This document shows positions 7,559 to 15,666 of a stretch of DNA of 64,000 nt, piece after piece. Within the stretch, counting starts at the first letter, position 1, and every line of letters begins with the position of its first letter. The notes under the pieces are model-generated. The model saw only the letters and a program-made list of their open reading frames with translations, did no database searches and was not told where the DNA came from. A program made the position numbers and the translations under genes. Source of the DNA: Proteobacteria bacterium ST_bin14 (GTDB taxonomy: Bacteria; Pseudomonadota; Alphaproteobacteria; Sphingomonadales; Sphingomonadaceae); assembly GCA_002083655.1 (NCBI GenBank), contig MSXR01000017.1, forward strand, positions 1 through 64,000. The letters are read 5' to 3'.

Positions 7559-9639
7559 GCGGCTTCCTTCAGCGGGGGCATTTCGCTCACGGCGCCAGCA
7601 ACCAAACCATCAACATCGATGATCAGCGCGACCCGGCCATTGCCCAGGATGGTGGCACCCGCCACGCCGCCAACGGCACGATAATGGGTGTCGAGGCTTT
7701 TGATCACGAACTGGCGCTGGTCGCAGATGGTATCGACGAGCAACGCCGCCTGACCGGCCGCTTCGGTATCAACGATGATCAACACCGCCTGGGTCGGATC
7801 GGTGATCGCCCCGCGGGCACCAATTGGTCCTTCAAGCGGCAGAATTGGGATAAACCGCCCGCGCACGTTGAGCATGGCCCGCCCAACGCCGAGATGCTGG
7901 ATATCTTGCGCTTCAGGGCGCAGGCTTTCGACGATATGGGCAAGTGGGACGACCAGCGTCTGATCGCCGACCGTCACGATCATCCCGTCCGAAATGGCAA
8001 GAGTGAGCGGTAGAGCCAGCGTAAACACCGATCCCTTGCCCGGGTGCGACTCGATCGAGATTCGGCCGCCGAGTTCCTTCACATTCTGCCGCACGACATC
8101 CATGCCGACACCGCGCCCCGAAATGTTCGACAGCGTTTGTGCGGTGGAAAAGCCGGGCGAAAAGATCAGATTGTCGATGTCCTCGTCACTCAGCACGGCA
8201 TCGGCGTTGATCAGTCCGCGCTCCACCGCCTTGGCGTACACACGCGGACGGTCGATCCCGCGTCCGTCATCGGCGATACGGATGATGATCCTGCCCGAAC
8301 GATGCTCAGCCGACAGGTGCAGCAGGCCCTCCGGCGCTTTGCCGGCCGCGAGCCGGTCAGCGACGGGTTCGATACCATGATCAACGGCATTGCGGATCAA
8401 GTGCGTCAGCGGCTCGCTGAGCCGTTCGATCACAGTCTTGTCGAGCTCGGTAGTTTCTCCAGCTAGCTCCAGCCGCACCTTCTTGCCGGTCGACGCCTCA
8501 AGCTCACGCAGGATTCGCGGCACACGGCTGAATACCGACCCAATTGGCTGCGCCCGGATCGACATCGCGCTTTCCTGGATGTCGCGCGTGAGCCCGTCGA
8601 GCATCGCCAGCTCTTCGATTCCGCCAAGATTGTGGCCGGTTAGGCGTTGCGTCATCATCGCTTGAGCGATCACCAATTCACCGACGGCGTCGATCAGGCG
8701 ATCAAGCTTGGCGAGGTCAATGCGAATTGATTGCGCGGTTGCCGGAGCGGTGGCCGCCGTTTCAACGACCGGCACAGCAGGCGCAACGATCGGCTCGGTC
8801 ACTGCAGCAACGGGCACGACCATCGGGGCAGCTGCAATCGCCTTTACGGGTAGATCGATCGGATTGCGGTCCGCATCTTCCTCGCCGACCCGTGCGATCG
8901 TCAGGCCGCAGCCTTCACCGACGAAATCGAATATGTCGTCGATCGCGGCGCGCTCGACGGTTCCCGGCAGCACCACGGTCCAGCGAAGATACCCCTCACC
9001 GGGATCGAACGCATCGAGATCGGGCACAGCGCCCTCGTCAATGGTCACGCTTGCTTCGCCCAGCGCGCAAAGTTCGCGGAGCAGCAGCAGCGGCTCACCG
9101 CCATTGGCCAACGCGCCAGCATGCGGATGTACCGTTACGATCCAATCGGCATTCGCCGAAATATCGGCAGCGATGTCACCGAGCATGGCGTCAAGGTCAA
9201 AGGTGAACTCGTCCTCGCCAGGTCCTTCGAGGAGATCAGGATCGACTGTCGGTTCCGCCAACACGCCCGCCTGAGCGGAGGCAAGTTGGGCAAGCAAGGC
9301 CGCATCATCAGGGGCGGCACCGGCATCGCGCGCCGCCTCAACATGATCGCCCAGCACGTCAAGCGCGCGCAGCATTAAACCAACCAGCGGATCGGTGACA
9401 GCCACCGTCCCGTCGCGAACATCGGACAGCAAAGTCTCAAAACCATGCGTATAGGCTTGGAGTGCGCCAAAGCCGAACGCGCCCGCTCCCCCCTTGATTG
9501 AATGTACGGCGCGGAAGATCGCGTTGATCGTCTCCTCGTCGGCATGGCCTTGGCGGCACCGTTCGAGCGCTGTTTCAGCTGCGGCGAGCGCCTCATCGCA
9601 TTCAATGAAGAAGATCGCCTGGATTTCTTCGTTGGTCAT
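7555..9639 (-). CDS. cheA: Chemotaxis histidine kinase CheA
   Basis: A 694-aa CheA. Order of domains: Hpt (about 1-110) with the phospho-His in HSIKGGAGAFG; a linker of about 200 residues replacing a clear P2 domain; the dimerisation helices (KLDRLIDAVGELVIAQAMM); the ATPase domain with N box LIRNAVDHG and G boxes DDGRGID and GRGVGMDVV; and a C-terminal CheW-like domain. ATG 9639 overlaps the STAS gene stop (ATGA) and has GGGAAGAG upstream. The frame is open 34 codons further, but those are Arg-rich and lie inside the STAS gene. It phosphorylates CheY, CheB and probably the degenerate CheB. Confidence 0.95.
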   Translation of the reverse strand: MTNEEIQAIFFIECDEALAAAETALERCRQGHADEETINAIFRAVHSIKGGAGAFGFGALQAYTHGFETLLSDVRDGTVAVTDPLVGLMLRALDVLGDHVEAARDAGAAPDDAALLAQLASAQAGVLAEPTVDPDLLEGPGEDEFTFDLDAMLGDIAADISANADWIVTVHPHAGALANGGEPLLLLRELCALGEASVTIDEGAVPDLDAFDPGEGYLRWTVVLPGTVERAAIDDIFDFVGEGCGLTIARVGEEDADRNPIDLPVKAIAAAPMVVPVAAVTEPIVAPAVPVVETAATAPATAQSIRIDLAKLDRLIDAVGELVIAQAMMTQRLTGHNLGGIEELAMLDGLTRDIQESAMSIRAQPIGSVFSRVPRILRELEASTGKKVRLELAGETTELDKTVIERLSEPLTHLIRNAVDHGIEPVADRLAAGKAPEGLLHLSAEHRSGRIIIRIADDGRGIDRPRVYAKAVERGLINADAVLSDEDIDNLIFSPGFSTAQTLSNISGRGVGMDVVRQNVKELGGRISIESHPGKGSVFTLALPLTLAISDGMIVTVGDQTLVVPLAHIVESLRPEAQDIQHLGVGRAMLNVRGRFIPILPLEGPIGARGAITDPTQAVLIIVDTEAAGQAALLVDTICDQRQFVIKSLDTHYRAVGGVAGATILGNGRVALIIDVDGLVAGAVSEMPPLKEAA

Positions 9640-9914
9640 CGACTCTTCCCGCCGTGAATCAGGTGTTCGGCGCCGATCGTCGCGAGGGTGGCGCGGATCG
9701 CGTCGGAGGCGGAGACCGTCAGCGCCGTTTGATTCTTCCAAGCCGTCTTGCGCGCGCTGAGCAGCAGTTGCAGCATCGATTGACCAAGCTGGACGACTGC
9801 TTTGCCGTCGATCACGACGTCCCCTGCGGCGAGCGCTTCGCGCAGCTTCGGGAGCAGGTCATCAGCTGCCTGTCGGTCGCATCTTGCAGGCAGGACCAAT
9901 GTTGAATGGGCCAT
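9636..9914 (-). CDS. STAS-domain protein of the chemotaxis operon
   Basis: A 92-aa single STAS domain, the fold of anti-sigma factor antagonists. It contains the usual stretch VVIDGKAVVQLGQSMLQLL, where a Ser or Thr is often phosphorylated in the family. Small STAS proteins recur between receptor and cheA genes in proteobacterial chemotaxis operons, but their role is poorly defined. It starts 15 nt after the receptor gene and its stop overlaps the cheA start, so it is made together with CheA. A partner kinase or anti-sigma factor is not seen nearby. Confidence 0.8.
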   Translation of the reverse strand: MAHSTLVLPARCDRQAADDLLPKLREALAAGDVVIDGKAVVQLGQSMLQLLLSARKTAWKNQTALTVSASDAIRATLATIGAEHLIHGGKSR

Positions 9915-9929
9915 GGTGACAAATCCCGC

Positions 9930-11759
9930 TTAGAATTCGGACCAATCATCATCGCCATCGCTGGATTTCAGGGCCAGATTGCCCATCACCATCGGTGCAC
10001 GTGCCTTTCGTTTGGCCACCGCTCGCGTTGGGGCGGCCACGCGCCGTGCCGGCGCTTCACTGCCCAATTTGAAGCGGGAGACGACATCAGCCAGCGTTTC
10101 GGCTTCGCCGGCCAGGCTGCGCGCGGCAGCGGTTGATTCCTCGACCATGGCGGCGTTCTGCTGCGTCATTTTGTCCATTTCGCCGACTGCACCGTTGACC
10201 TGTTGCAAGTTGGTCGCCTGCGTCTCGGCAGAGTCGGCAATGGTGGTGATCATCGTACTGATCGTGCCGATCCGCGTGACGATGCGGTCCAGCAAGGTAC
10301 CCGTCTCTCCGACCAGGGCGACGCCCGTGCCGACCTGCTCTGCCGATGTCGTGATCAGCGCCTTGATATCCTTCGCCGCATCTGCGGATCGCTGAGCAAG
10401 CGCGCGAACTTCATTTGCCACAACGGCAAAACCCTTGCCCGCATCGCCCGCGCGCGCCGCTTCGACGCCGGCGTTCAGTGCCAGCAAATTGGTCTGGAAG
10501 GCGATGCCATCAATGACGTTGATGATCTGGGTAATTTCATTGGCCGATTTCTCGATTGCCCCCATTGCACCGACCGCCCTTTTGACGACCGCGCCGCCTT
10601 CGCTCGCTTCGCGCTGCGCCTCATCGATTGAGCGGCTAACATCGGCGGCGCCGCGAGCGGTATCGCGTACCATCGAGGTTACCTGGTTCATCGCAGCAGC
10701 CGTTTCCTCCAGGCTCGCTGCCTGCTGTTCGGTGCGCAGTGCCAGATCATCGGATGCCGCCCGAATTTCCGAAGCGCCACTATGGACGCTCGACGCGGTG
10801 TCGGACACGCTCGACATGATCTCGCCCAGCCCGTTGATCGACTGGTTGAAGCCCGTCCGCAGGCTTTCATATTCCGGCGAAAGCGAGGTCTCGATCCGAT
10901 AGGTCATGTCACCGGCTGCCAGCGCATCCATCGCCTGCGCCAGTTCGTCGACAACCACACGCTGCTTTGCCTCATTCTCAGCCTGCGCGCGTGATGCGCC
11001 GCGGAACACCTCAAAGGCTGCGGCCATTGTGCCGATTTCGTCGCGGCGGCCTGCGCCGGGTACCGCGACATCAAAGTCGCCTGCTGCCATGCGCTGCATC
11101 GCCTCAGCCGTGGCGGCAAGCGGCGTAAGCGCCCGGCTGATCACATACCAAAGCCCAGCAACGACAAGGCCCGCGACGATCAGCCCAATCCCGGCCAACC
11201 ATCCGATCGTGGCCGTAAGCGCGGCATTGCTTGATTCGACCAGTTTGGACTGGAACGCGATTGACGACGCGACAAGCGCATCGATTTTGCGACGATGATC
11301 GGCATAGACATCCGTCAGACGGGCATAGCTGGCCCGCGTTGCCGCGCCATCCTGACGTTCAATTGCCGGCACCAGCCCATTGTCAAATTCGTCCCAGAAT
11401 TTCTTGGCCGAAGCACCCGACTGGTTGAGTAATGCGTCTTTCAGGGCAGGACTCAGATCGGCGTTCTGCCAGTAGGTATATCGGTCGTTGAACTGCTTGT
11501 GCAGTTCGGCCATGCGCGCTTTGCGGCTCGCCAGCGACGAAGGATCGTTCACCAGCAGTGTTGCCTCAAGATAAGGCTCAATGACATATTCAGGCGGCGG
11601 CAGAATGTCGGCAACCAGGTCGCTGACCTGTTGGTTCTTCAGCTGAATGGGGCCGCCAAAGCGGATTTGGTTGATTTCCATCGACGCGACGACGCCGGCC
11701 AGGGCCATCGCCCCCAGGATAAGCCCGCCGCCAATTTTCCCATTCCGCTTGATGCTCAT
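9930..11759 (-). CDS. Methyl-accepting chemotaxis protein
   Basis: A 609-aa transmembrane receptor. Transmembrane helix 1 is near residues 11-27, followed by a helical periplasmic sensor (about 30-185) and helix 2 (about 190-212). A HAMP domain, a second HAMP-like stretch and the signalling hairpin come next, with the invariant tip IDGIAFQTNLLALNAGVEAA. The C-terminus reads DDDWSEF, matching the aromatic-x-x-aromatic tether that recruits CheR/CheB. It is the first gene of the operon. Upstream at 11814 is a GTTAAC half-site. The ligand cannot be inferred; the sensor looks like a generic four-helix bundle. Confidence 0.93.
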   Translation of the reverse strand: MSIKRNGKIGGGLILGAMALAGVVASMEINQIRFGGPIQLKNQQVSDLVADILPPPEYVIEPYLEATLLVNDPSSLASRKARMAELHKQFNDRYTYWQNADLSPALKDALLNQSGASAKKFWDEFDNGLVPAIERQDGAATRASYARLTDVYADHRRKIDALVASSIAFQSKLVESSNAALTATIGWLAGIGLIVAGLVVAGLWYVISRALTPLAATAEAMQRMAAGDFDVAVPGAGRRDEIGTMAAAFEVFRGASRAQAENEAKQRVVVDELAQAMDALAAGDMTYRIETSLSPEYESLRTGFNQSINGLGEIMSSVSDTASSVHSGASEIRAASDDLALRTEQQAASLEETAAAMNQVTSMVRDTARGAADVSRSIDEAQREASEGGAVVKRAVGAMGAIEKSANEITQIINVIDGIAFQTNLLALNAGVEAARAGDAGKGFAVVANEVRALAQRSADAAKDIKALITTSAEQVGTGVALVGETGTLLDRIVTRIGTISTMITTIADSAETQATNLQQVNGAVGEMDKMTQQNAAMVEESTAAARSLAGEAETLADVVSRFKLGSEAPARRVAAPTRAVAKRKARAPMVMGNLALKSSDGDDDWSEF

Positions 11760-12098
11760 TTTTACCAGCCCCGTTTGAATGCAGATCGCCGGGGTGATTT
11801 AGATTTTGAGGGTTAACGAGAAGTTTTTCACCTTGGCCCGTTGGCGCGCAAATCCGCCGCTTTTGCCCCGTAACGACGCTCGCCAGTTCAGGCGAAGGCT
11901 GCATCGGCCATTGGTGCCGGAAGTTTTTTCGGTTAGATTGTAATCACATCACATCAGACTGGGCGTTTGCGGGGTCGCATCGCATTCGGCACCAAGCGGG
12001 ACAATCGCGATACCCATTTTGAGCAGATCAAAAGGCTCAGCTGCACATTTCTTCGAATTTTCCTCGAGCGCACGGGAGTCTTGATGTGGGTTATTCGC

Positions 12099-12249
12099 GC
12101 CAGTGGATGGCACAGCGGCGGACGCTATCGACTAATCGGGACCATCCGGGTTAGAGATTGCTCCCAATCCTAGGACTTCGCTTAATCCCATTATGCGAAC
12201 TCAGCCGTATCCCGAGCGGTGCCCCATGGCTTGAAATGCCATGCTCCGA
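12099..12249 (+). repeat. Diverged direct repeat, copy B
   Basis: Partner of the element at 2712-2862, in the same orientation, ungapped and about three-quarters identical over 151 bp. It lies ~340 bp upstream of the chemotaxis receptor gene, so the two copies bracket the operon about 9.4 kb apart. Confidence 0.75.
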
Positions 12250-12649
12250 ACGCGCCGGTTAGCTCTGGCGATCGCAGTCGCGAGGAGAATGCCGACCATC
12301 GATCGAGCCTGTCGTTTCGATCGCTCCGACGAACGCGGCACCCCACCAGTTCGGAATCCATTTCCCCGGCATCTCCAATCTAGCCGTGGCTTGTTTTTGA
12401 ACGGGCCACGCTGAGATCACCCCTTAACATTGAAAAACGCTAACCTTCCGATTTCAAGGACTTTTTGCATCCCCGTTGATGGCGGAGCGATTCATCCGAA
12501 GAAGTGATAGCGCGTCGACTTTTTGCAGCTTTGGACGCTGATTAGCTGGTTGGACTTTTGGCGGGATCATCCGCAATGCGCGTTGCAGGCGAGTCCGGTG
12601 GGTCAACCGTAAAACTTTGGTTTCTCGCCTGTTTTCCGTGGCGATCACC

Positions 12650-12671
12650 CTGTATATTTTGCTGTATATTT
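12650..12671 (+). repeat. Tandem CTGTATATTT pair next to tRNA-Pro
   Basis: Two 10-bp copies of CTGTATATTT, 12 bp apart, in an AT-rich patch just beyond the 3' end of the leftward tRNA-Pro. AT-rich repeats beside tRNA 3' ends are common at old integration sites, but no integrase gene is present here. Confidence 0.45.
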
Positions 12672-12722
12672 CAAGCCCACAAACGTCACTTAACTATATG
12701 ATATTACAACATAAATAATTGC

Positions 12723-12799
12723 TGGTCGGGAAGAGAGGATTCGAACCTCCGGCCCCTGCCTCCCGAAGGCAGTGCTCTACCAGGCTGAGCTACTCCCCG
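12723..12799 (-). tRNA. tRNA-Pro (anticodon CGG)
   Basis: A 77-nt cloverleaf. The acceptor strand CGGGGAG pairs with CTTCCCG, the anticodon loop is TTCGGGA (anticodon CGG, codon CCG), the T-loop is TTCGAAT, and CCA is encoded at 12723-12725. All stems pair, with one G-U pair each in the acceptor and T stems. Confidence 0.95.
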
Positions 12800-12882
12800 A
12801 CGGAGACCGGCGCGTTGCTCATTTAGCGTCCGGAAAAGCTTGGAAGCGGGCCTATACCGATGGCGATAAGCGTGCGCAAGTA

Positions 12883-13911
12883 TCAGCGCGGGGCTCGGTT
12901 GCCGCGCCATTTGGTCCATAAATGGCGGGCCAGCATCAGCGGCGGCATGCGCAGCCAATGCGAGCGAACATAAAAGCCCAGGCGCGTGGCGGGGCGCACC
13001 GCCCTGCCCCATTCATCGCGTGCCGTGATGCGGCGCAGATAGAGCCGGTCTGCGCGGCTAAGCTGCTGATAATCTGCTGTAACACTTGTCCCGTAAAGCG
13101 CAGCAGACAGCCGCACCGCACGCGCCATTTCCCGCGCCAGGCCGTGGTGCGCGGCCCGGTTTACCACGCCTTCCAGCCCGAATTCCTCGATCAATCGGTG
13201 GATATCCCACAGGTTGCGCATCGCGCCTGCCAGATCGCCATCGGCCAGCAGATGCGCTGCGGCGTGGGCCAGCATGTCGGGCACGCCAGGCACGCACAGG
13301 CCGTTTTCCAGCATCATGCTGTCCGCAATGATCGCGCCGGGATCGGGCGTAATCCGGGCCGTCAGCGGCAATATCGTATGGTGAACGTCGATCATGCGGT
13401 CACGATCCCGGTGGATCAGCGGGGGCAGCTCATGCATCCAGCGCCGGTAATATTGATCGTCATAGGGATCAGGCTTCACCCATTCCCATCCACCAGCGAT
13501 CAGGGCTGCCTCCACATTCGCCAGCGCGCCGTGCGGGACCAGAATGTCGAGATCGCCAATCGATCGCCCCTGCCCAGCTGCCAGCCCTGCGGCAACAAAC
13601 GCCGTGCCCTTCAGCAGCACGACCGGGCAGCCAATGGGCGCAAGCACCCGGCGCGCCATTTCCGCTTCCCACAAAGCGGCCACGCGCCCCTGATCGGCCG
13701 AAGCGCGCGCATCGGCAAGAATGCGCGCAACCGCACCCGGCATGGGCAAACCCTCCAGCCGGTGGGCGAGCGACCCCATCAACTGTTCGGCGCGGGCAAT
13801 CGCCAGCAACGCAGTCCATCCATCAGCACGCAGCGCGCTGCAGGTCGCCGGATCACGCAGCACCGTGGCGAGCAGCCAGCCGTCATGCGTGCCAGTCACA
13901 ACGCGCGCCAC
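12883..13911 (-). CDS. Nucleotidyltransferase-fold protein of the HPr-rel-A-type cluster
   Basis: A 342-aa protein resembling the uncharacterised nucleotidyltransferase family (NTP_transf_5 type). The metal-binding pattern is visible: VVLLKGTAF, then GRSIGDLDILV with the D-x-D pair. HHTILPL and HAAAHLLADGDL later match the family's conserved C-terminal half. Predicted to transfer a nucleotide or similar group to an unknown target. It starts with GTG inside the 3' end of the HprK-like gene (16-nt overlap) and is the last gene of a four-gene leftward cluster. The exact start is uncertain. Confidence 0.78.
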   Translation of the reverse strand: MARVVTGTHDGWLLATVLRDPATCSALRADGWTALLAIARAEQLMGSLAHRLEGLPMPGAVARILADARASADQGRVAALWEAEMARRVLAPIGCPVVLLKGTAFVAAGLAAGQGRSIGDLDILVPHGALANVEAALIAGGWEWVKPDPYDDQYYRRWMHELPPLIHRDRDRMIDVHHTILPLTARITPDPGAIIADSMMLENGLCVPGVPDMLAHAAAHLLADGDLAGAMRNLWDIHRLIEEFGLEGVVNRAAHHGLAREMARAVRLSAALYGTSVTADYQQLSRADRLYLRRITARDEWGRAVRPATRLGFYVRSHWLRMPPLMLARHLWTKWRGNRAPR

Positions 13912-14756
13912 AAGGCTTCAATCCGGCCGATGGCGGCTTCGGTATCGGGATAATCGATCGCCACGGATGGCACCTGCCCGACCAATCCCGTCAGCGCGTC
14001 AAATCCGCGTTCGCCCAGGGCGACATAATTGGTCGATGCCTGGGTCAGCCGAACGAATACCTCACCCGGCTCAACGGGGCGGGTCGCTGCGTCAAAACCA
14101 AAACGGGGGAATAGCAGCAGCGCGGGGCGGGCGGGGCTATCCATGGCGGCAATTGCGCGGGCATCGGGCACCAGATGGCGGATGTCGCCCTTGGGTGTAC
14201 CGGCGAGCAGCGGCCCGAACCGGGCACGCGCCAAAGCGGACGAAACCGCGCCAATCGCGTCATTTTTCAGGCTGATCAGGCGCGGAAAAGGGTAAATCAG
14301 CCCCGTTTTGGGGTCAATCAGGGCAAATTCATCGCCCAAAAACCGCCAACCGCGCCCCGAAAGCAATGCCGCCAGCGTCGATTTGCCCGCGCCAGATTCT
14401 CCCGTCATCAACAGCGCGCGGCCATCCCGCTCCACCACCGATGCGTGGAGCAGCAGATAACGCCGCTGGCCCAGCGCCATTTGCAGGTTCATCGCCATTT
14501 CAGCCGCCAGCAACCCTTGCGCCAGCGGCAGCGGGGCGGCCTCTGGCAGCATGAAATCGCCGCCAATCATCACCGACGGCCGGATAAAGCGCCGCCACGG
14601 CCGGGCGGCGAACAACCGCACGGTAAAGTCGGCAACGTCGTCGCAAGGTTCTGGGTAATCGCGATAAAGATCGCGCAACGCATCAATGGGCGCGCGCCAG
14701 TCCGATCCGATCCGGAACCCCACCGGCCCGATTTTCAGTTGGTGGACATGCCTCAT
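13896..14756 (-). CDS. HprK-related kinase A
   Basis: A 286-aa P-loop protein related to the C-terminal kinase domain of HPr kinase/phosphorylase. The core reads LLHASVVERDG, then Walker A GESGAGKST, then FLGDEFALID, matching HprK's Walker A and the following acidic pair. It lacks HprK's own N-terminal domain, and no HPr or PTS gene is near. Such kinases occur beside PqqD-like proteins in the 'HPr-rel-A' gene set; the phosphorylation target is unknown. The start overlaps the PqqD-like stop (ATGA). Confidence 0.85.
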   Translation of the reverse strand: MRHVHQLKIGPVGFRIGSDWRAPIDALRDLYRDYPEPCDDVADFTVRLFAARPWRRFIRPSVMIGGDFMLPEAAPLPLAQGLLAAEMAMNLQMALGQRRYLLLHASVVERDGRALLMTGESGAGKSTLAALLSGRGWRFLGDEFALIDPKTGLIYPFPRLISLKNDAIGAVSSALARARFGPLLAGTPKGDIRHLVPDARAIAAMDSPARPALLLFPRFGFDAATRPVEPGEVFVRLTQASTNYVALGERGFDALTGLVGQVPSVAIDYPDTEAAIGRIEALWRAL

Positions 14757-15037
14757 CGCCGCTCAACCAATCCGGCCGCAACCAGCTCTTCGAGCCGCGC
14801 CATCAGCGCCTGCGGATCGGCATCGCCCAGATCGAATTCATCGCTGAGCCGGGCGAGCAGCGCCGCGCTGGTCAACGGTTCGGCAGCGAGCGCATCCAGT
14901 ATCTCAGGCGCAGGCGGCGCGAGCAGGTGCGTCATCCCCGAGGCACGGTGATACACCAGCGTCAGATCATCAAGCGGCACCACCCGCAGCGTGGCCGCCG
15001 CCATTGATCGGTACCGAGGGTCATCCGGGGTTTTCAT
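14753..15037 (-). CDS. PqqD-like peptide-binding protein (HPr-rel-A type)
   Basis: A 94-aa winged-helix protein of the PqqD/RRE type. It contains LDDLTLVYHRASGMTHLL, the strand-strand-turn of PqqD domains, then helices with LLARLSDEFDLG and a terminal LEELVAAGLVE wing. PqqD domains bind leader regions of ribosomally made peptides and present them to a modifying enzyme. Here the partner would be the overlapping HprK-like kinase. ATG 15037 is preferred; GTG 15046 is the in-frame alternative, and neither has a strong ribosome-binding site. The Tat-signal gene ends 22 nt upstream. Confidence 0.8.
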   Translation of the reverse strand: MKTPDDPRYRSMAAATLRVVPLDDLTLVYHRASGMTHLLAPPAPEILDALAAEPLTSAALLARLSDEFDLGDADPQALMARLEELVAAGLVERR

Positions 15038-15059
15038 GCAAGACACTCATTCACGGCGC

Positions 15060-15482
15060 TCAGCCGCGCGGCATCTGCAGCGACGCAAAACAGGTAAAGC
15101 CGCTGGTGCCCGATTGCAGGCGGCGGATATATTGCAAATAGGCGCGGGTGCGATCGCTATCCATGCCGGGCAGGCGACCGCCAGCCAACGCATTGCGCAC
15201 ATCCTCCCCCTTGAACGGTACGCGCGCCGGCGGGAAGGCGCCGGGTGTACCAGCGGGCACCAGCGTGCCATTAGCGGCGATGTAACTGCCCGAACGTGCC
15301 GGATCTGGCACTGGAATTTCGCAAGTGAGCACAGACGCGGCAGATTGCGCCAGCGCAGGGCGGATGGAGACGATTGCGGTTGCACCGGCCGCCCCCAGCA
15401 TCAACGCGCGGCGACGACTGGGCATTGCCGGGGCTGCCGCAACATCAGCCGCCACGTTATCAGGGGGAATCTTGTCGCTCAT
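15060..15482 (-). CDS. Tat-exported protein heading the HPr-rel-A-type cluster
   Basis: A 140-aa protein with a twin-arginine signal: SRRRALML, a hydrophobic stretch, then PALAQ. The mature part is about 95 residues, holds two Cys (TCEIPV near its start, FTCFASL near its end) and belongs to no family I recognise. ATG 15482 has GGGA upstream at good spacing. It is the first gene of the cluster, just before the PqqD-like and HprK-like genes. That makes it the natural candidate for the molecule the system handles, which is inference. It is divergent from phoR across 184 bp. Confidence 0.75.
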   Translation of the reverse strand: MSDKIPPDNVAADVAAAPAMPSRRRALMLGAAGATAIVSIRPALAQSAASVLTCEIPVPDPARSGSYIAANGTLVPAGTPGAFPPARVPFKGEDVRNALAGGRLPGMDSDRTRAYLQYIRRLQSGTSGFTCFASLQMPRG

Positions 15483-15544
15483 CGCCGTCCCATCATGGAG
15501 CCCCTTCATCAGGCCCCGCTATGCGACCTTGGCCCTTTCACAAT

Positions 15545-15594
15545 CGTAAATCGAGCGCAAGGCGCACGGCGTAAATCGAGCGCAAGGCGCATGG
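15545..15594 (+). repeat. 25-bp tandem duplication
   Basis: Two adjacent 25-bp copies starting CGTAAATCGAGCGCAAGG and differing at one base near the end (ACGG versus ATGG). They lie between the divergent Tat-signal gene and phoR. Confidence 0.9.
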
Positions 15595-15666
15595 TGGTGT
15601 CGCTGCCAAGCTGAACCGCCAGTTCCGGCCTCGCGGCGGACGCGCGATTAGGCTATCATCATTGCC

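Larger units (their letters stand above)
11760..12722. other. Gene-poor stretch upstream of the chemotaxis operon
   Basis: About 960 bases with no convincing gene. It must hold the promoter of the leftward receptor/chemotaxis operon near its left edge. It carries repeat copy B (12099-12249). The last ~120 bases before the tRNA are AT-rich and contain the tandem CTGTATATTT repeat. Confidence 0.6.

Noticed and set aside
2223..12722. Genomic island with integrase or transposase
   Set aside because: No integrase, transposase or duplicated tRNA end is readable; only diverged repeats and AT-rich flanks remain, so no mobile element is claimed.
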